Source of the DNA: Rhabditophanes sp. KR3021
Lineage: Eukaryota > Nematoda > Chromadorea > Rhabditida > Alloionematidae
Direction: 5' to 3'
DNA length: 64,000 nucleotides
Assembly: GCA_963281155.1 (NCBI GenBank)
Contig: CAUJLY010000004.1
Location: 930,001 to 994,000 of the forward strand
Notes under the pieces: model-generated
Database searches by the model: none
The model's input: only the letters and a program-made list of their open reading frames with translations
What the model was told of the DNA's origin: nothing
Part shown: positions 21,814 through 31,894 of the stretch, piece after piece
Layout: the number at the start of each line of letters is the position of its first letter
Numbering within the stretch: the stretch's first letter is position 1
Position numbers and translations under genes: made by a program

Positions 21814-24050
21814 ATGTATTCGAGTTTCTCAAATTTCGGAAACTCTAAGCCTAATGGATCAGGAGGAAATCAATATTCCAGTCTAAACGACAAAAATTAT
21901 CAAACAAAGGATGGGATGTTTCTAATTAATGGAGGAACTAACTCGAATGACAACTTTAATTTCATAACAACTCCTAAAAACTCAAAATCTTCCAAATTAA
22001 AAGCTTTAGTTGGCGGTGGTAAAAGTAAGTAAATAGTTGTTTGGTCCAAAAGTAACCATCTTTGATTATAGAAAATAAAAACAAGGATAAAAATCAGGAT
22101 AAACCTATTATTTCGCTGCCGTCAAACTTCGAACATACTGTTCATGTTGGCTATGACTCGAAAACTGGTACTAGTTTTGTCAAAAGCATAAAATATAAAT
22201 TAAACGGCTATTTTTAGGTGAATTCACTGGAATGCCTCAACAATGGGCTGTTTTATTACAAAATTCTCAAATTTCCAAGCAAGAACAACAACAAAATCCT
22301 CAAGCCGTTTTAGATGCTCTAAAGTATTACACCCAAAAAGACAATTGCGCACAGAAATGGCTTCGATATGATGATTATGATCCTTATCGAGACAGCACCA
22401 CAATGTCTCCATCTCCAAGTTATACTACCCAAAATTACGGTTACCAACACAAGCACATTAACAATGATATGGTTCACAAAAAATCTCTCCCTACTACCCC
22501 TTCTTCTTATCACCAACAACTTAATCACCAACTTAGCCAACACCAAAATCTCCATCAAAACACAAATAACTCATACGGACCTTATAAGCTGCAGACAAGT
22601 AATTCGATAGGTTATGTTAATAATGGGGCTAATTACCCGAAGTACACATCTAATGTGGGGTCTACTTTGCCGGCTTCAAATAGTTATAAGTATCTGAATA
22701 ATCCAGCTAATCATCACCACCACCAATCTTTGTCTGTGGATAGGGAATTCGGAAAAGTTATGGCTTCTCCTCAAGTTAAGAAACTTCCTCAATCCTTCGA
22801 AAGTTTGAACTTAAAGACTACTTCTACTTCAATTAGTTCAGCTTCTTCTGCTAGTGAGGGGGAGAATTTGACTATCATTAATAATAATCCCTTGCCTCCA
22901 ACACCAAAGATTAGTCACAATATCAGTACTCCAACTAAGACTAATTTGATGACTGAAGCAGTTAAGATTCCACCACCCATTCCTGAAAGACCCCCACGTA
23001 CCTTATCCATATATACTAAGCCAAAGGAAGAGGAAGACAGTGAGTCTACTTTGAATGGAGCTTTTGGGAAAGAAATCAAGAAAGAAATCACTACCAGAAA
23101 GAAGAAGATATCAGACGATGAAGTGTTAGCCAGACTAAGGGCTATCGTGTCCATAGGAAATCCGGATAGAAAGTACCAGAAAATAGACAAAATTGGTTCA
23201 GGGGCATCGGGACTCGTCTACACAGCCATCGAAGTAAACACCGGCTCCCAAGTGGCTATCAAAGAAATGAGTCTTGCCCAGCAACCGAAAAAAGACCTTA
23301 TAATCAATGAGATTCTTGTGATGCGTGAAAACAAACACACAAACATAGTAAATTACCTGGACAGTTACCTGGTAAATCAAGATCTGTGGGTAATAATGGA
23401 ATACCTGGCAGGAGGATCGCTAACAGATGTCGTCACCGAATGCCAAATGGAGGAAGGGATGATTGCTGGTGTTTGTAGGGAAGTATTGCAAGCTCTTGAG
23501 TTTCTGCATTCGCGACATGTTATTCACAGAGATATTAAAAGTGACAATATTTTGTTGGGAATGGACGGGTCTGTGAAATTGACTGATTTCGGTTTTTGCG
23601 CACAAATTTCCCCCGAGCAGAACAAGAGGACGACGTTAGTGGGGTAAGTTATTTTTGTAATTCGATTGCTAATTGATTCTTAAAAACAGAACACCATACT
23701 GGATGAGTCCAGAATTGATCTCTAGGAAGCCGTACGGTCCGAACGTGGATTGCTGGTCTCTAGGAATCATGGCCATCGAAATGATAGAAGGTGAACCGCC
23801 ATATTTGAACGAAAATCCACTTCGCGCAATCTACTTAATCGCTACAAATGGAAAACCCGATTTCCCATCTCGTGAAACTTTATCTCTTCCATTCCGAGAC
23901 TTCATCGACCGTGCTCTCGAAGTAAACCCTGAACTGCGTTACTCATCTAGTCAACTACTTAAACATAACTTCTTAAAGTGTGCTCAACCTCTCAGTGGCC
24001 TTCAATATTTAATTGTTGCGGCGAAACGTAGTATAGCTGCTTCTACTTAA
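21814..24050 (+). CDS. pak-1: p21-activated kinase, group I PAK (697 aa)
   Basis: Exons are 21814-22024, 22072-22167, 22218-23643 and 23690-24050, with 46-50-nt introns and consistent phases. The CRIB/PBD lies at about residues 82-135: [20 protein letters not shown] then [12 protein letters not shown], the Cdc42/Rac-binding and autoinhibitory region. A low-complexity Ser/Asn/His linker with proline motifs (PPPIPERPP) follows, which may bind SH3 proteins. The kinase domain starts near 421: [17 protein letters not shown] with the ATP lysine near 450, HRDIKSDN near 537, DFGFC near 559, and [10 protein letters not shown]. Thr about 575 matches the activation-loop threonine of human PAK1. All catalytic residues are intact. 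An acceptor-like ttctttatag two bases before the ATG suggests trans-splicing. C. elegans has pak-1, max-2 and pak-2; pak-1 is my best choice but not proven. Confidence 0.9.
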
Positions 24051-25298
24051 TTTTATAATTATTTTTGTATTAAGTTTGTTAGAATAAATATATTTATTGG
24101 AAGGAGTTCTCTTTTAATAATTTGGTTAAATGAACCCGGACGTTATTAAAAGATGTTTATCACTAACAAATAAATTTATTGTATCTGTCTATTATATTCA
24201 AAGTGATTAATTTATTTTGTAATCAATAAAAAGTGTATTCTTATTATCAATTGATATTCAAATAAATAAATAATCTACAAAACCTTTAATGATCATAAAT
24301 CATGTAATTTGACTTGTAAAATAGAAACTCCCAACTTATAATGGAAGAATATGTAGATTGCTATTTAAAACTGATAAAATGAGTATCATTTAAAGAATTA
24401 GAAATTCATGCATTGGACACGCTCAGATCAAGATAAATATCTATATTTCATTATTTGCTAATGTTGCAAACACAGCAGATTCAGGTGGAAAGGAATTTGT
24501 GTTTGCATTCATTGATGATGCTGATGGACTATCTGCAACTCTAAGTCCTATTGCCTAATAAAACAGTTAGTCTTTCACTTGTACCTATCCCACCTGTAGA
24601 TAGTACCCTTTTTAAAGTATTCCAGATTTAGGAAATGCTTTAAAAAATTGTAATTGTTCGCAATTGAAGCCCGAAAATGTAATAATTTCTAGATTTCCCA
24701 ATAAGAATATCATTTATACGTATTTAAATGTTATAACTGGTTTGAATGTTCACGCTGAGTTCAAAGAGAAACGATTTTAGTGAAAGCTGAATTTTGTTCT
24801 GACTAATAGTAGCCATCACTTAAATTATGCATATTTACTTTTCTTTAAATGAGTATAAAATTTTGGAACTGTTTGGCCAATATATGATGTTGATTGCTGA
24901 AACCTGTCACTTTGTTTATCTTGCTTAACATGATACAATTTCTGGGCATTTATAACACGCTTGGTTTGGAAAGAGGTACTTGCTTTATTTTAATGCTCTG
25001 ATAATGGTTTAAATATCATTGTTTAGTCATACTCCTTCTAATTTGTAATCTATATCTGATTTCTCAAAAACTTTATTGTTAAAAGACCATTTAAACAGAG
25101 ACAATTATAATAGCTCTTCAAATCGAAGTAATTTATATTAATAATTGAACATTCAACGAACTTTTAAATAATCTGTTTTATTTCTTGTTAATAATATCTG
25201 CTTTGCCTTGAAGATTGCGTTAAGATTTCAAAAAATTTAAATACATCCTCCACTAAAGTTTATTAATATCAAACTACATCATAATAAATTTAAAATAA
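24051..25298. other. Convergent spacer between the PAK gene and mrps-12
   Basis: About 1.2 kb. Apart from a coding-like remnant at 24410-24780 (listed separately), the DNA is AT-rich without recognisable features. Confidence 0.5.
24410..24780 (+). pseudogene. Gene remnant, possibly IgGFc-binding-like
   Basis: Two open segments read like protein but lack starts and are broken by stops. At about 24430-24558 the frame gives ANVANTADSGGKEFVFAFID, then LSATLSPIA and a stop. At 24619-24780 another frame gives NCNCSQLKPENVIISRFPNK and more before a stop. The 'TADSGGKEFVFAF' type of motif recalls the start of IgGFc-binding domains in secreted nematode proteins. This is a tentative match from memory. 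The fragment has no intact ORF and is probably dead. Confidence 0.35.
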
Positions 25299-25870
25299 CT
25301 ATCTTTTGGCTACGGCTTTCGTAGCAGAACAATCCAATTTCCCACGCATTACATTAGCTTTGACTGAAATCAAGTCTCGTCTGCGCCCACCACAAACCAT
25401 AACTTGCGAGTGTTCTTGAAGGTTATGCCCAACTCCTGGAATATATGCACACACTTCTTTGCCCGTTGACAACTTTACAATGGCACATTTTCTATTTCCT
25501 GAATTTGGTTTTTTGGGATGTCTGATGACAGCTGACATATTGGCAAACAAAATTATAAACAATTAGAATGATGGCGAACCTACTTTTTAGCACGATTCCT
25601 TTATAAAAATTATTTCCTGTAATCGGCGTCTTGTCCTTCGAACGTGGCTTTCTCTTTGGAGGGCCATCTTGGTAGAATAAATGCTAAATCAACAATAACA
25701 CATCATTCTAATAACTTATTTACCTGAAGAAAGTTGTCTCTCATGACAATAGGTGTTGTTTGGAGAAATCGACTATTACTGCCACTCATAGCTTGTTTTG
25801 CAGAATTAATTTGCATCCCACAAACACTAATCTTTAAACCTTGCAAACCCGAAACTAATCGGCTAAACAT
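25299..25870 (-). CDS. mrps-12: Mitochondrial small ribosomal subunit protein S12 (uS12m, 159 aa)
   Basis: Exons are 25870-25724, 25683-25584 and 25531-25299, with 40- and 52-nt introns. The first about 49 residues look like a mitochondrial targeting sequence (basic, hydroxylated, with [12 protein letters not shown]). Then comes the uS12 core: [33 protein letters not shown] across the second junction, [21 protein letters not shown] and a basic C-terminus. uS12 lies at the decoding centre of the small ribosomal subunit. An upstream ATG at 25970 could extend the N-terminus through an intron with the weaker donor gttgtg. I prefer 25870 because it gives a clean targeting peptide just after an acceptor (tttaacag). 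The family is certain; the start is less so. Confidence 0.9.
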
Positions 25871-26128
25871 AATGCCTGGATCTGTTAAAAATAACAACTT
25901 AAAAATAGTTATTTTAATCACAACCTTCTTTAAGATGCTTTTTACCAATTTGAATTGAAATTGTCGTCATAAGAATTGTTAGAGTGCAAATGGTGGGGTG
26001 CTAATATGACAAATCCTATTTACCTTAATTAAACAAATATGTCAAAATGGTTTGAATAAATACAGAAACTGAAAGTTTAGTTGGTGATTATCAAAAGTTT
26101 GACTTAATTCACTCAATTTCATTTAATA

Positions 26129-26478
26129 ATGACTGCTGATTCTAACAACAATTTCAATTTAATCCTTGTTTTTGTTTTTTGTTTTGTATTTTGCATGATT
26201 GTCAGGTATCTTAATGACTTTTACTCGGGACGAACTGTAAGTGACGCTGCAAATCATTTGACCTGATGTACACACGTGTTTCTCAGAAAGATATTAATAA
26301 TAAATTTTAGATTACATTAGTAGAGGAAGGAACATGGGTCGGAAGGTATAAACATGTTGGCTCAACCCAAAACGAACCAAGCCTCAGGATGATTGAAAAA
26401 GAATTTGATGCCATGTATTCAGCAATGGAAGAAACAAACAAAAGGATATTTGCTGATTATCATCCCGAAAGTGAATGA
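26129..26478 (+). CDS. Small single-pass membrane protein, unknown (91 aa)
   Basis: Exons are 26129-26236 and 26311-26478, with a 74-nt phase-0 intron. An upstream acceptor in this intron would give an immediate stop, so the second one is used. Residues about 10-28 are strongly hydrophobic (LILVFVFCFVFCMIVRYL), an uncleaved anchor or signal peptide. The rest is soluble and charged (GTWVGRYKHVG, EKEFDAMYSAMEE, ADYHPESE). I do not recognise the family. It is divergent from mrps-12, 258 bp away. The coding call rests on the clean splice structure, the change in base composition and the hydrophobic/charged division. Confidence 0.55.
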
Positions 26479-29400
26479 CTACAAAAGCTACCAAAACAAA
26501 CAGATTATAATAATTGAGTATTTATGTATGCCATTTTCCTCAACTTTAATGAGCCATAATAAAAGAATTAATATTTTCAACAAATACCAACATTTCAAAA
26601 TAACAATATGCAAGGTGTGTCATCCGAAAGACATCACGTTTTGTTCTTTATTTTATTTGCTAAAACACGACATTCAAATTTCAAATGTTGTTATTTAGGT
26701 GAGAAAAATGATGCTTTAAACAATATAACTTTATTACATACCCTTTACACTCAACTTGACAATATATCATCACATCATCACCACCAAGCTGACTCAGACC
26801 TCTTTATGTTTTTGTTATTTTTGATGAAGCATGGCAAAATGTGAGATATAATATTGTGAAATATAAATAAAAAATATATATTTGTAATTTGTCAAAAACC
26901 TTTTTGGTGCCTTTAAAAATGTATCCCCTTGCCAAAGGTAATGGTTAATAAAATTTTATTGCCTTCAACAGCCCCTTACTGCAACTTAACTTTATCTGTT
27001 GCACTTCAAAAGCTCATAAAGACGTTTGCAACTATCCACTGCCTGAAACAAAATCCAATTATATCTTTTTGACTTTATTATTCTGCAACAGGCCTTCTAT
27101 TTTTTAATCAAAAATAATAATATACATACGTACGTTACATCTTCTCAACAGACACGATCCATTAAAAATGCAAATTAAAATTATTCATAAATATATTTTA
27201 CATTTTTTGTATCCACTCCAACAAATATTCTGTTTTTTGGAGTAGTTTTGCAGAATAGAAATGATGTAACATTAAATACCCACTTCAAATTAGATCCATT
27301 AGGGCCAAATTTGTTACTATACCCAGACCTTTTTATTTTGTTCAAGTACATGGATATGGCATTTTTCACCAAATTAGTTTAATCGTCATCACACCATCTG
27401 ATATTATTCTCTTATGTGTAGTAAATTTTTTATATCAAACTCCATTATCTTTCAAAATTGACATGGAAATGAGTATGGCGATGAAAAAGTCGTTCAGATG
27501 GTTACAGAATGTCTTTTACTTGTTATCAAAAATTTACTATTATTTTACATTTATTTGAGACACTAGAGGCCATGTGATTTGTTTGACAAGTCCGGACATA
27601 GTTCAAGTGGTGTTATTTTTATTACCAGACATAATAATATAAATACACTTTACATTTGTTTGTTGATTTAGTAATTTATTAGCCTTTATCTAAATCTTCA
27701 GGACAAAAAAGAGACCTCTATTAAGGTTATCTTTCCCAAGAAACACACCCCACAAACACTCCAGGCCTTGTCCACCCAAATTAGATAAACATCTCACTAA
27801 CACGCGGACCACTTACGACAATTCCTATTATCAGTGGTACCTTAACATACAAATACATTCAAAATTATGATTAATATTTTTCATCAAAATAAGCATGACT
27901 ACTTAGATGGCGGAGGCGTTTTATCACTTCAAACTACTAAATTAATATAATGACGGACCCTCGACAATCTTTTTTTGTTCACAATTTAAATGCTAATTTT
28001 GTCCTGTATCCAAATATAATTCTTTTTTTGCCCACTTCGTTTTCGTGAAGCTAAATTACTAAATCTAATCTTATGATGCTTGTAGTGATGATGACGTGGG
28101 CCTGGATAATTTAGGGATTAATATTTGTGTGTAGATAAATTTACATATATTGAGGTTGGGTCAAAAACAATTTCACCAAAAAGGTTTATAATTACATTGA
28201 AACATAGTCAAAGGCAATGTTGTTGATGTCTTTTTGGGTCTGAATGGAGGTAAAGACTCTTAATCTGATTTTAATTCTATTTCATTGAGTGGTGTCGTCA
28301 CTTTGCCTTGATTGACTTTCCTACTTTCCCCAATAACTACCAATATAAATGGAGCCTCATTCCCGATTGCGCCACAATCTTCGATTCTGTCAAATTTTTT
28401 GGAGTTTCGTGAGATTTATTTTGGAGTGACTGTTCATTTTGTATTCTGTCAATTTTGTTGTAGTTTCGTAACAATTCTCACAAGCTATACAAGTCTCATC
28501 AAAAATTCTAAGGTCTCACTAATCTATCAAAAATAAAGTCAACCTCCTCATAATTTTTTATAACCAGTTCCACCAACAATTCCCTATTTCCTTCCCCACA
28601 CACGGATTAAAAAGATTAATTCATGTAAATAACAATTAAGTTGACATGTTTAATTTTAAACTTGGCTTCACCCTCTCTATTTATACTAATTCTTTTAATA
28701 TCTTTTTAATATTCCATACCACACACTTTCCATTCAGATACCCTCACATATCTCTCTCTTTCCTCATAATTAAAAGAAGCCTTGTCAGGCAATCATGTCA
28801 ATTATTATTAAAACAAACAAAAAATAAAATTGCCATTCATATTTTACATTAAAATACTGATGCATTATTCATAACATATTACATCAAGTCTTTCTAATTA
28901 TTAGATTACATTTTTATGTTTAAAAGAGAGTCCTTCTCAAGTGTAGATTTAAATTAAATTTTAATCATCACCAGTCAGTCTACTTTAGGCTAATGGTATT
29001 AGTACCAAAATAAATTTTTCTGTACTTCAACTTCATTTTTTATCTTCACTTTAAATTTGTTGAAGAGTATTCACTTTTGGTATGTTTCTTACTGTATGGA
29101 GAGATTATCATTGTGACGATTCTTTCCTTTTTAATCAAAGTTTATTGACAAATCAAAAAATATTTATATTCTTCATAATTATCCGTGTAATTAGTCATTT
29201 CTAATAATGCCCTTTCCTCACAAAATAAACAAGTACTATAATTTATGATTAAACGCAATAAAAATCATGACGTAACAATGTCATCGGACATGCCAAAAAT
29301 ATAGTTCCTTCTACGTTGAAATCTTAAAAGTAAATGTGAATACCTTTAAGACCTTGCTAAAGCAACCATCTCATAATTCACAAACATCACCCAGTGATGC

Positions 29401-29851
29401 GTGATCTATAATTCTTCTTATAAAATATCAAATTTTGATATTTTTCTGCAAAAACTCAATGACCATTTAGAAATTATATATCCTTTTGCTATTTCCGATT
29501 ACGATACATATATATAATATGTAGTAGAAGTATTTAATTTCATTTATTAAAAAGTATATCCACATATTTTTTGTTGAATGATTCTAGTGCGCCTTATCCA
29601 AAGTATAACTTTTACATTCTTGCTATTTGATAAATAAATTAAAGAGCACTTAATATGCCAACAACATACTCTTTTAGGTGGAGTAAAGCTCGCTTAAATA
29701 ACACATACACTTTTAATATTATTAAACTTTAAAGTGTATAATTTGAAGTCAACAAACCATTCCGGCCCCTCCAAAATCCTTATAAACACCTCCTTTTCTT
29801 GACAAAAGCTCATTTATTCAACTTATTTTTTTCTATTTTAGTTAACAAGTT
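26479..29851. other. Long AT-rich intergenic region
   Basis: About 3.4 kb with no convincing gene on either strand. The small frames at 27181-27372 (minus), 28312-28536 and 28646-28852 (plus) are biased to residues with AT-rich codons and have no splice or family support. No RNA gene or clear repeat was noticed. Confidence 0.5.
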
Positions 29852-30548
29852 ATGAGGAAACCTAATAAATACTATATCTTTCTTATTAATAGTCTTCTAT
29901 ATACGATTCTCCTGATCCTACTGAGTGTGCCTTACTCTGCCGACGCCTACTATGTCCTTCCTTATGGAAACGAAGAAATTCCCTACCAACAATCTGTGAC
30001 TCCTTCAGGCATCGACAACAACATCATCTCTATGCCGGACAATAAAGGTAACAAATAGGATCATATAAATTATTATTACTAATGTCTTCATCTAAATTGT
30101 GTTTTTTGTGTTAAGTCGTGGTGATTTACGGTGATTTTTATTGTAGGGCAAAAATCTCCCAAGATTATGGAATTTGTTCGGATTGTTCAGGAAAATGGGC
30201 AACCTGTAAGTTAATAAAACGAAATTAGTATTTAGTAATGTTATTTAGCCAATGATGCCCCGTGAACTGATTGAACTTATCGACAAAGAAGCTATGTCTG
30301 CAGCTGAATATCTCGACAGACTCGGTAGATTAAAAAAGTCCTTGGCTAAGGATTCTGCTAATTCCAACCGTGACAAGCAAAAACGCATGCTTTTGAACTA
30401 TGAAGAGCAAAAAGGACCAGGCGCATTTGATGAGTATGGCTTTCCAACAAATAACAATTACTTCGATGATCTTTACAATCAAAAGAAAAGCTACAAGAAG
30501 AGAGCTATTTGGGAAGATGTCGAGGAAGAACATCCACTTTTGTGGTGA
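29852..30548 (+). CDS. Secreted protein, possible peptide-hormone precursor (184 aa)
   Basis: Exons are 29852-30047, 30147-30205 and 30249-30548; introns are 99 and 43 nt and phases agree. The N-terminus is a signal peptide (FLINSLLYTILLILLSVPYS, cleavage likely near residue 32). The mature part has no cysteine. A predicted amphipathic helix (REELI-like: PRELIELIDKEAMSAAEYL, then RLGRLKKSLAK) is followed by dibasic sites QKR, QKK and YKKR. The last would release the C-terminal 14-mer AIWEDVEEEHPLLW. Lack of cysteines, small size and KR/KKR sites fit a neuropeptide or prohormone precursor, but no glycine amidation signal or known family motif is present. The function is not assigned. An AATAAA-like signal follows the stop. 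Confidence 0.7.
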
Positions 30549-31097
30549 AACTTCAAAATAAATTAAACTTTTTTTTCAAAGATGATGGTTGTGTTGTATA
30601 AAAATTTAGCAGAACCCCTTAACATTCAATTGCTGGCTGTCTCCATGATTAAATCCAAAAAATTACAAAAAAGGTCTCCCTAACCGATCTCTGACTCACC
30701 AACTTAATGGCATCCCACGCCACATAACTTTATTTCCATTTAAAACACATTCAACTTTTTGTATCTTTTCACCTTTCCAAAATAAAGTAGCGGTATCTGT
30801 TAATAATTTACGATTCACACTAATAATGCATCTCCGGAACCTGATAACAACCATAACAAATACAAAAACCCAACCTTTTGTTCTCTTTTTTTTATCGACA
30901 CTATACAACAAAACCTTCCGCCCACCAGTAACCCTTTTTAAGAAAAGAAGAAGATCCTTTTTGGAAACATTTAGTACATTAAAAGTACAATAAGTTCTAA
31001 CTTTATTACCTTTTGACATCTAAAAAGTTACCTCAGAGGAAGTTGTAAAGAGACAGGTTTAGTATTTAAGGAGATTTAGGTTGGAAGGTTATCAGAC
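30549..31097. other. Spacer upstream of the collagen fragment
   Basis: About 0.55 kb; no gene seen. A 107-codon minus-strand frame (30696-31019) has no family signal and is judged a chance frame. Confidence 0.5.
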
Positions 31098-31542
31098 ATG
31101 ACCAGACATTCATCTCCTACTTGTGTCCTTTCTTTTCTGTCTTTTGGAGCTTTTGGTGGTTTATTTATTTTGTTGGTACAAGTTTGTGGGGATGTTCAGT
31201 TGGAGGTGAAGACTTTTAGGGTTAAGGCAGATTTTGATGATAGTTGGGGAGATATGGCGAAGATAAGGGAGGATTTTAAGGTTAAGAGGTATGTGGATGT
31301 GTCGGATGAGAGTGTTGAGGTTGAAGATTGTAAGTGTAAGGAGAATAATTATCCAGTGGGACCGAGGGAAAGCAAAGGAGAATATGGGCCTCGGGGAAAA
31401 GATGGAATTTGCTGGAAAAAAGGGACAAGATGATGAAGATACGGTGATTGAAAGAGTTAATTTTGAGGGTTGTTTCAGATGTCCGCAAGGTTTAAAAGGA
31501 ATAACAGGAAAAAGGGGTGATCGAGGAAAGGTTGGTTTATAA
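31098..31542 (+). pseudogene. Truncated, frameshifted cuticle collagen
   Basis: The first frame (31098-31433) starts with a hydrophobic segment (FGAFGGLFILLVQVCGDVQLEV), then FRVKADFDDSWGDMAKI, which matches the nematode cuticle collagen N-terminal domain. Acidic and Cys-containing residues and a few Gly-X-Y triplets (GEYGPRGKDG) follow before a stop. The collagen-like reading continues in another frame with a CFRC cysteine pair and GLKGITGKRGDRGKVGL, then a stop at 31540-31542. The two frames meet at a run of six A's near 31418-31424, so one base gained or lost explains the break. Only about five triplets follow the cysteines; real cuticle collagens have dozens and a C-terminal cysteine knot. 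No further Gly-rich exon is seen downstream. A sequencing error at the A-run is possible but would not explain the truncation. Confidence 0.65.
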
Positions 31543-31894
31543 CAAACGAACCCTTAAATGGTCAATGACCAAATAAAATATCAAATAACATCTTGCGACG
31601 TCATTAACTATTATTATTTCCACCCACATAAATTATGAAATACATCAAATGTAGTATCTTATTTTGAAACCTACCACTAGTCATTCCAACCAAGACTTAT
31701 GCTTGGAAAACAATACAAATAATATGAGAAACTATTTATTATTATTAACAAAAAAAGAATCGAAATATATCTGGTATTAATGTAGATTTGTTACGTATAA
31801 AAGGAAGTGCTTAAAAGATGTGGTGGATAGAATTTTGAATGTGTAAAAAATAAATATTTTGAACAATTTGTGAGAGAGATCTTGTTTGTGGGCA

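Noticed and set aside
25871..25970. Upstream exon of mrps-12 starting at ATG 25970
   Set aside because: It would need the weak donor gttgtg; the ATG at 25870 already gives a good targeting peptide just after an acceptor, so I kept the shorter form.
27181..27372. 63-codon minus-strand frame in the 26.5-29.8 kb spacer
   Set aside because: Reads moderately like protein but has no neighbouring exon, acceptor or family signal.
30696..31019. 107-codon minus-strand frame before the collagen remnant
   Set aside because: Basic, motif-free and without promoter or splice context; judged chance.
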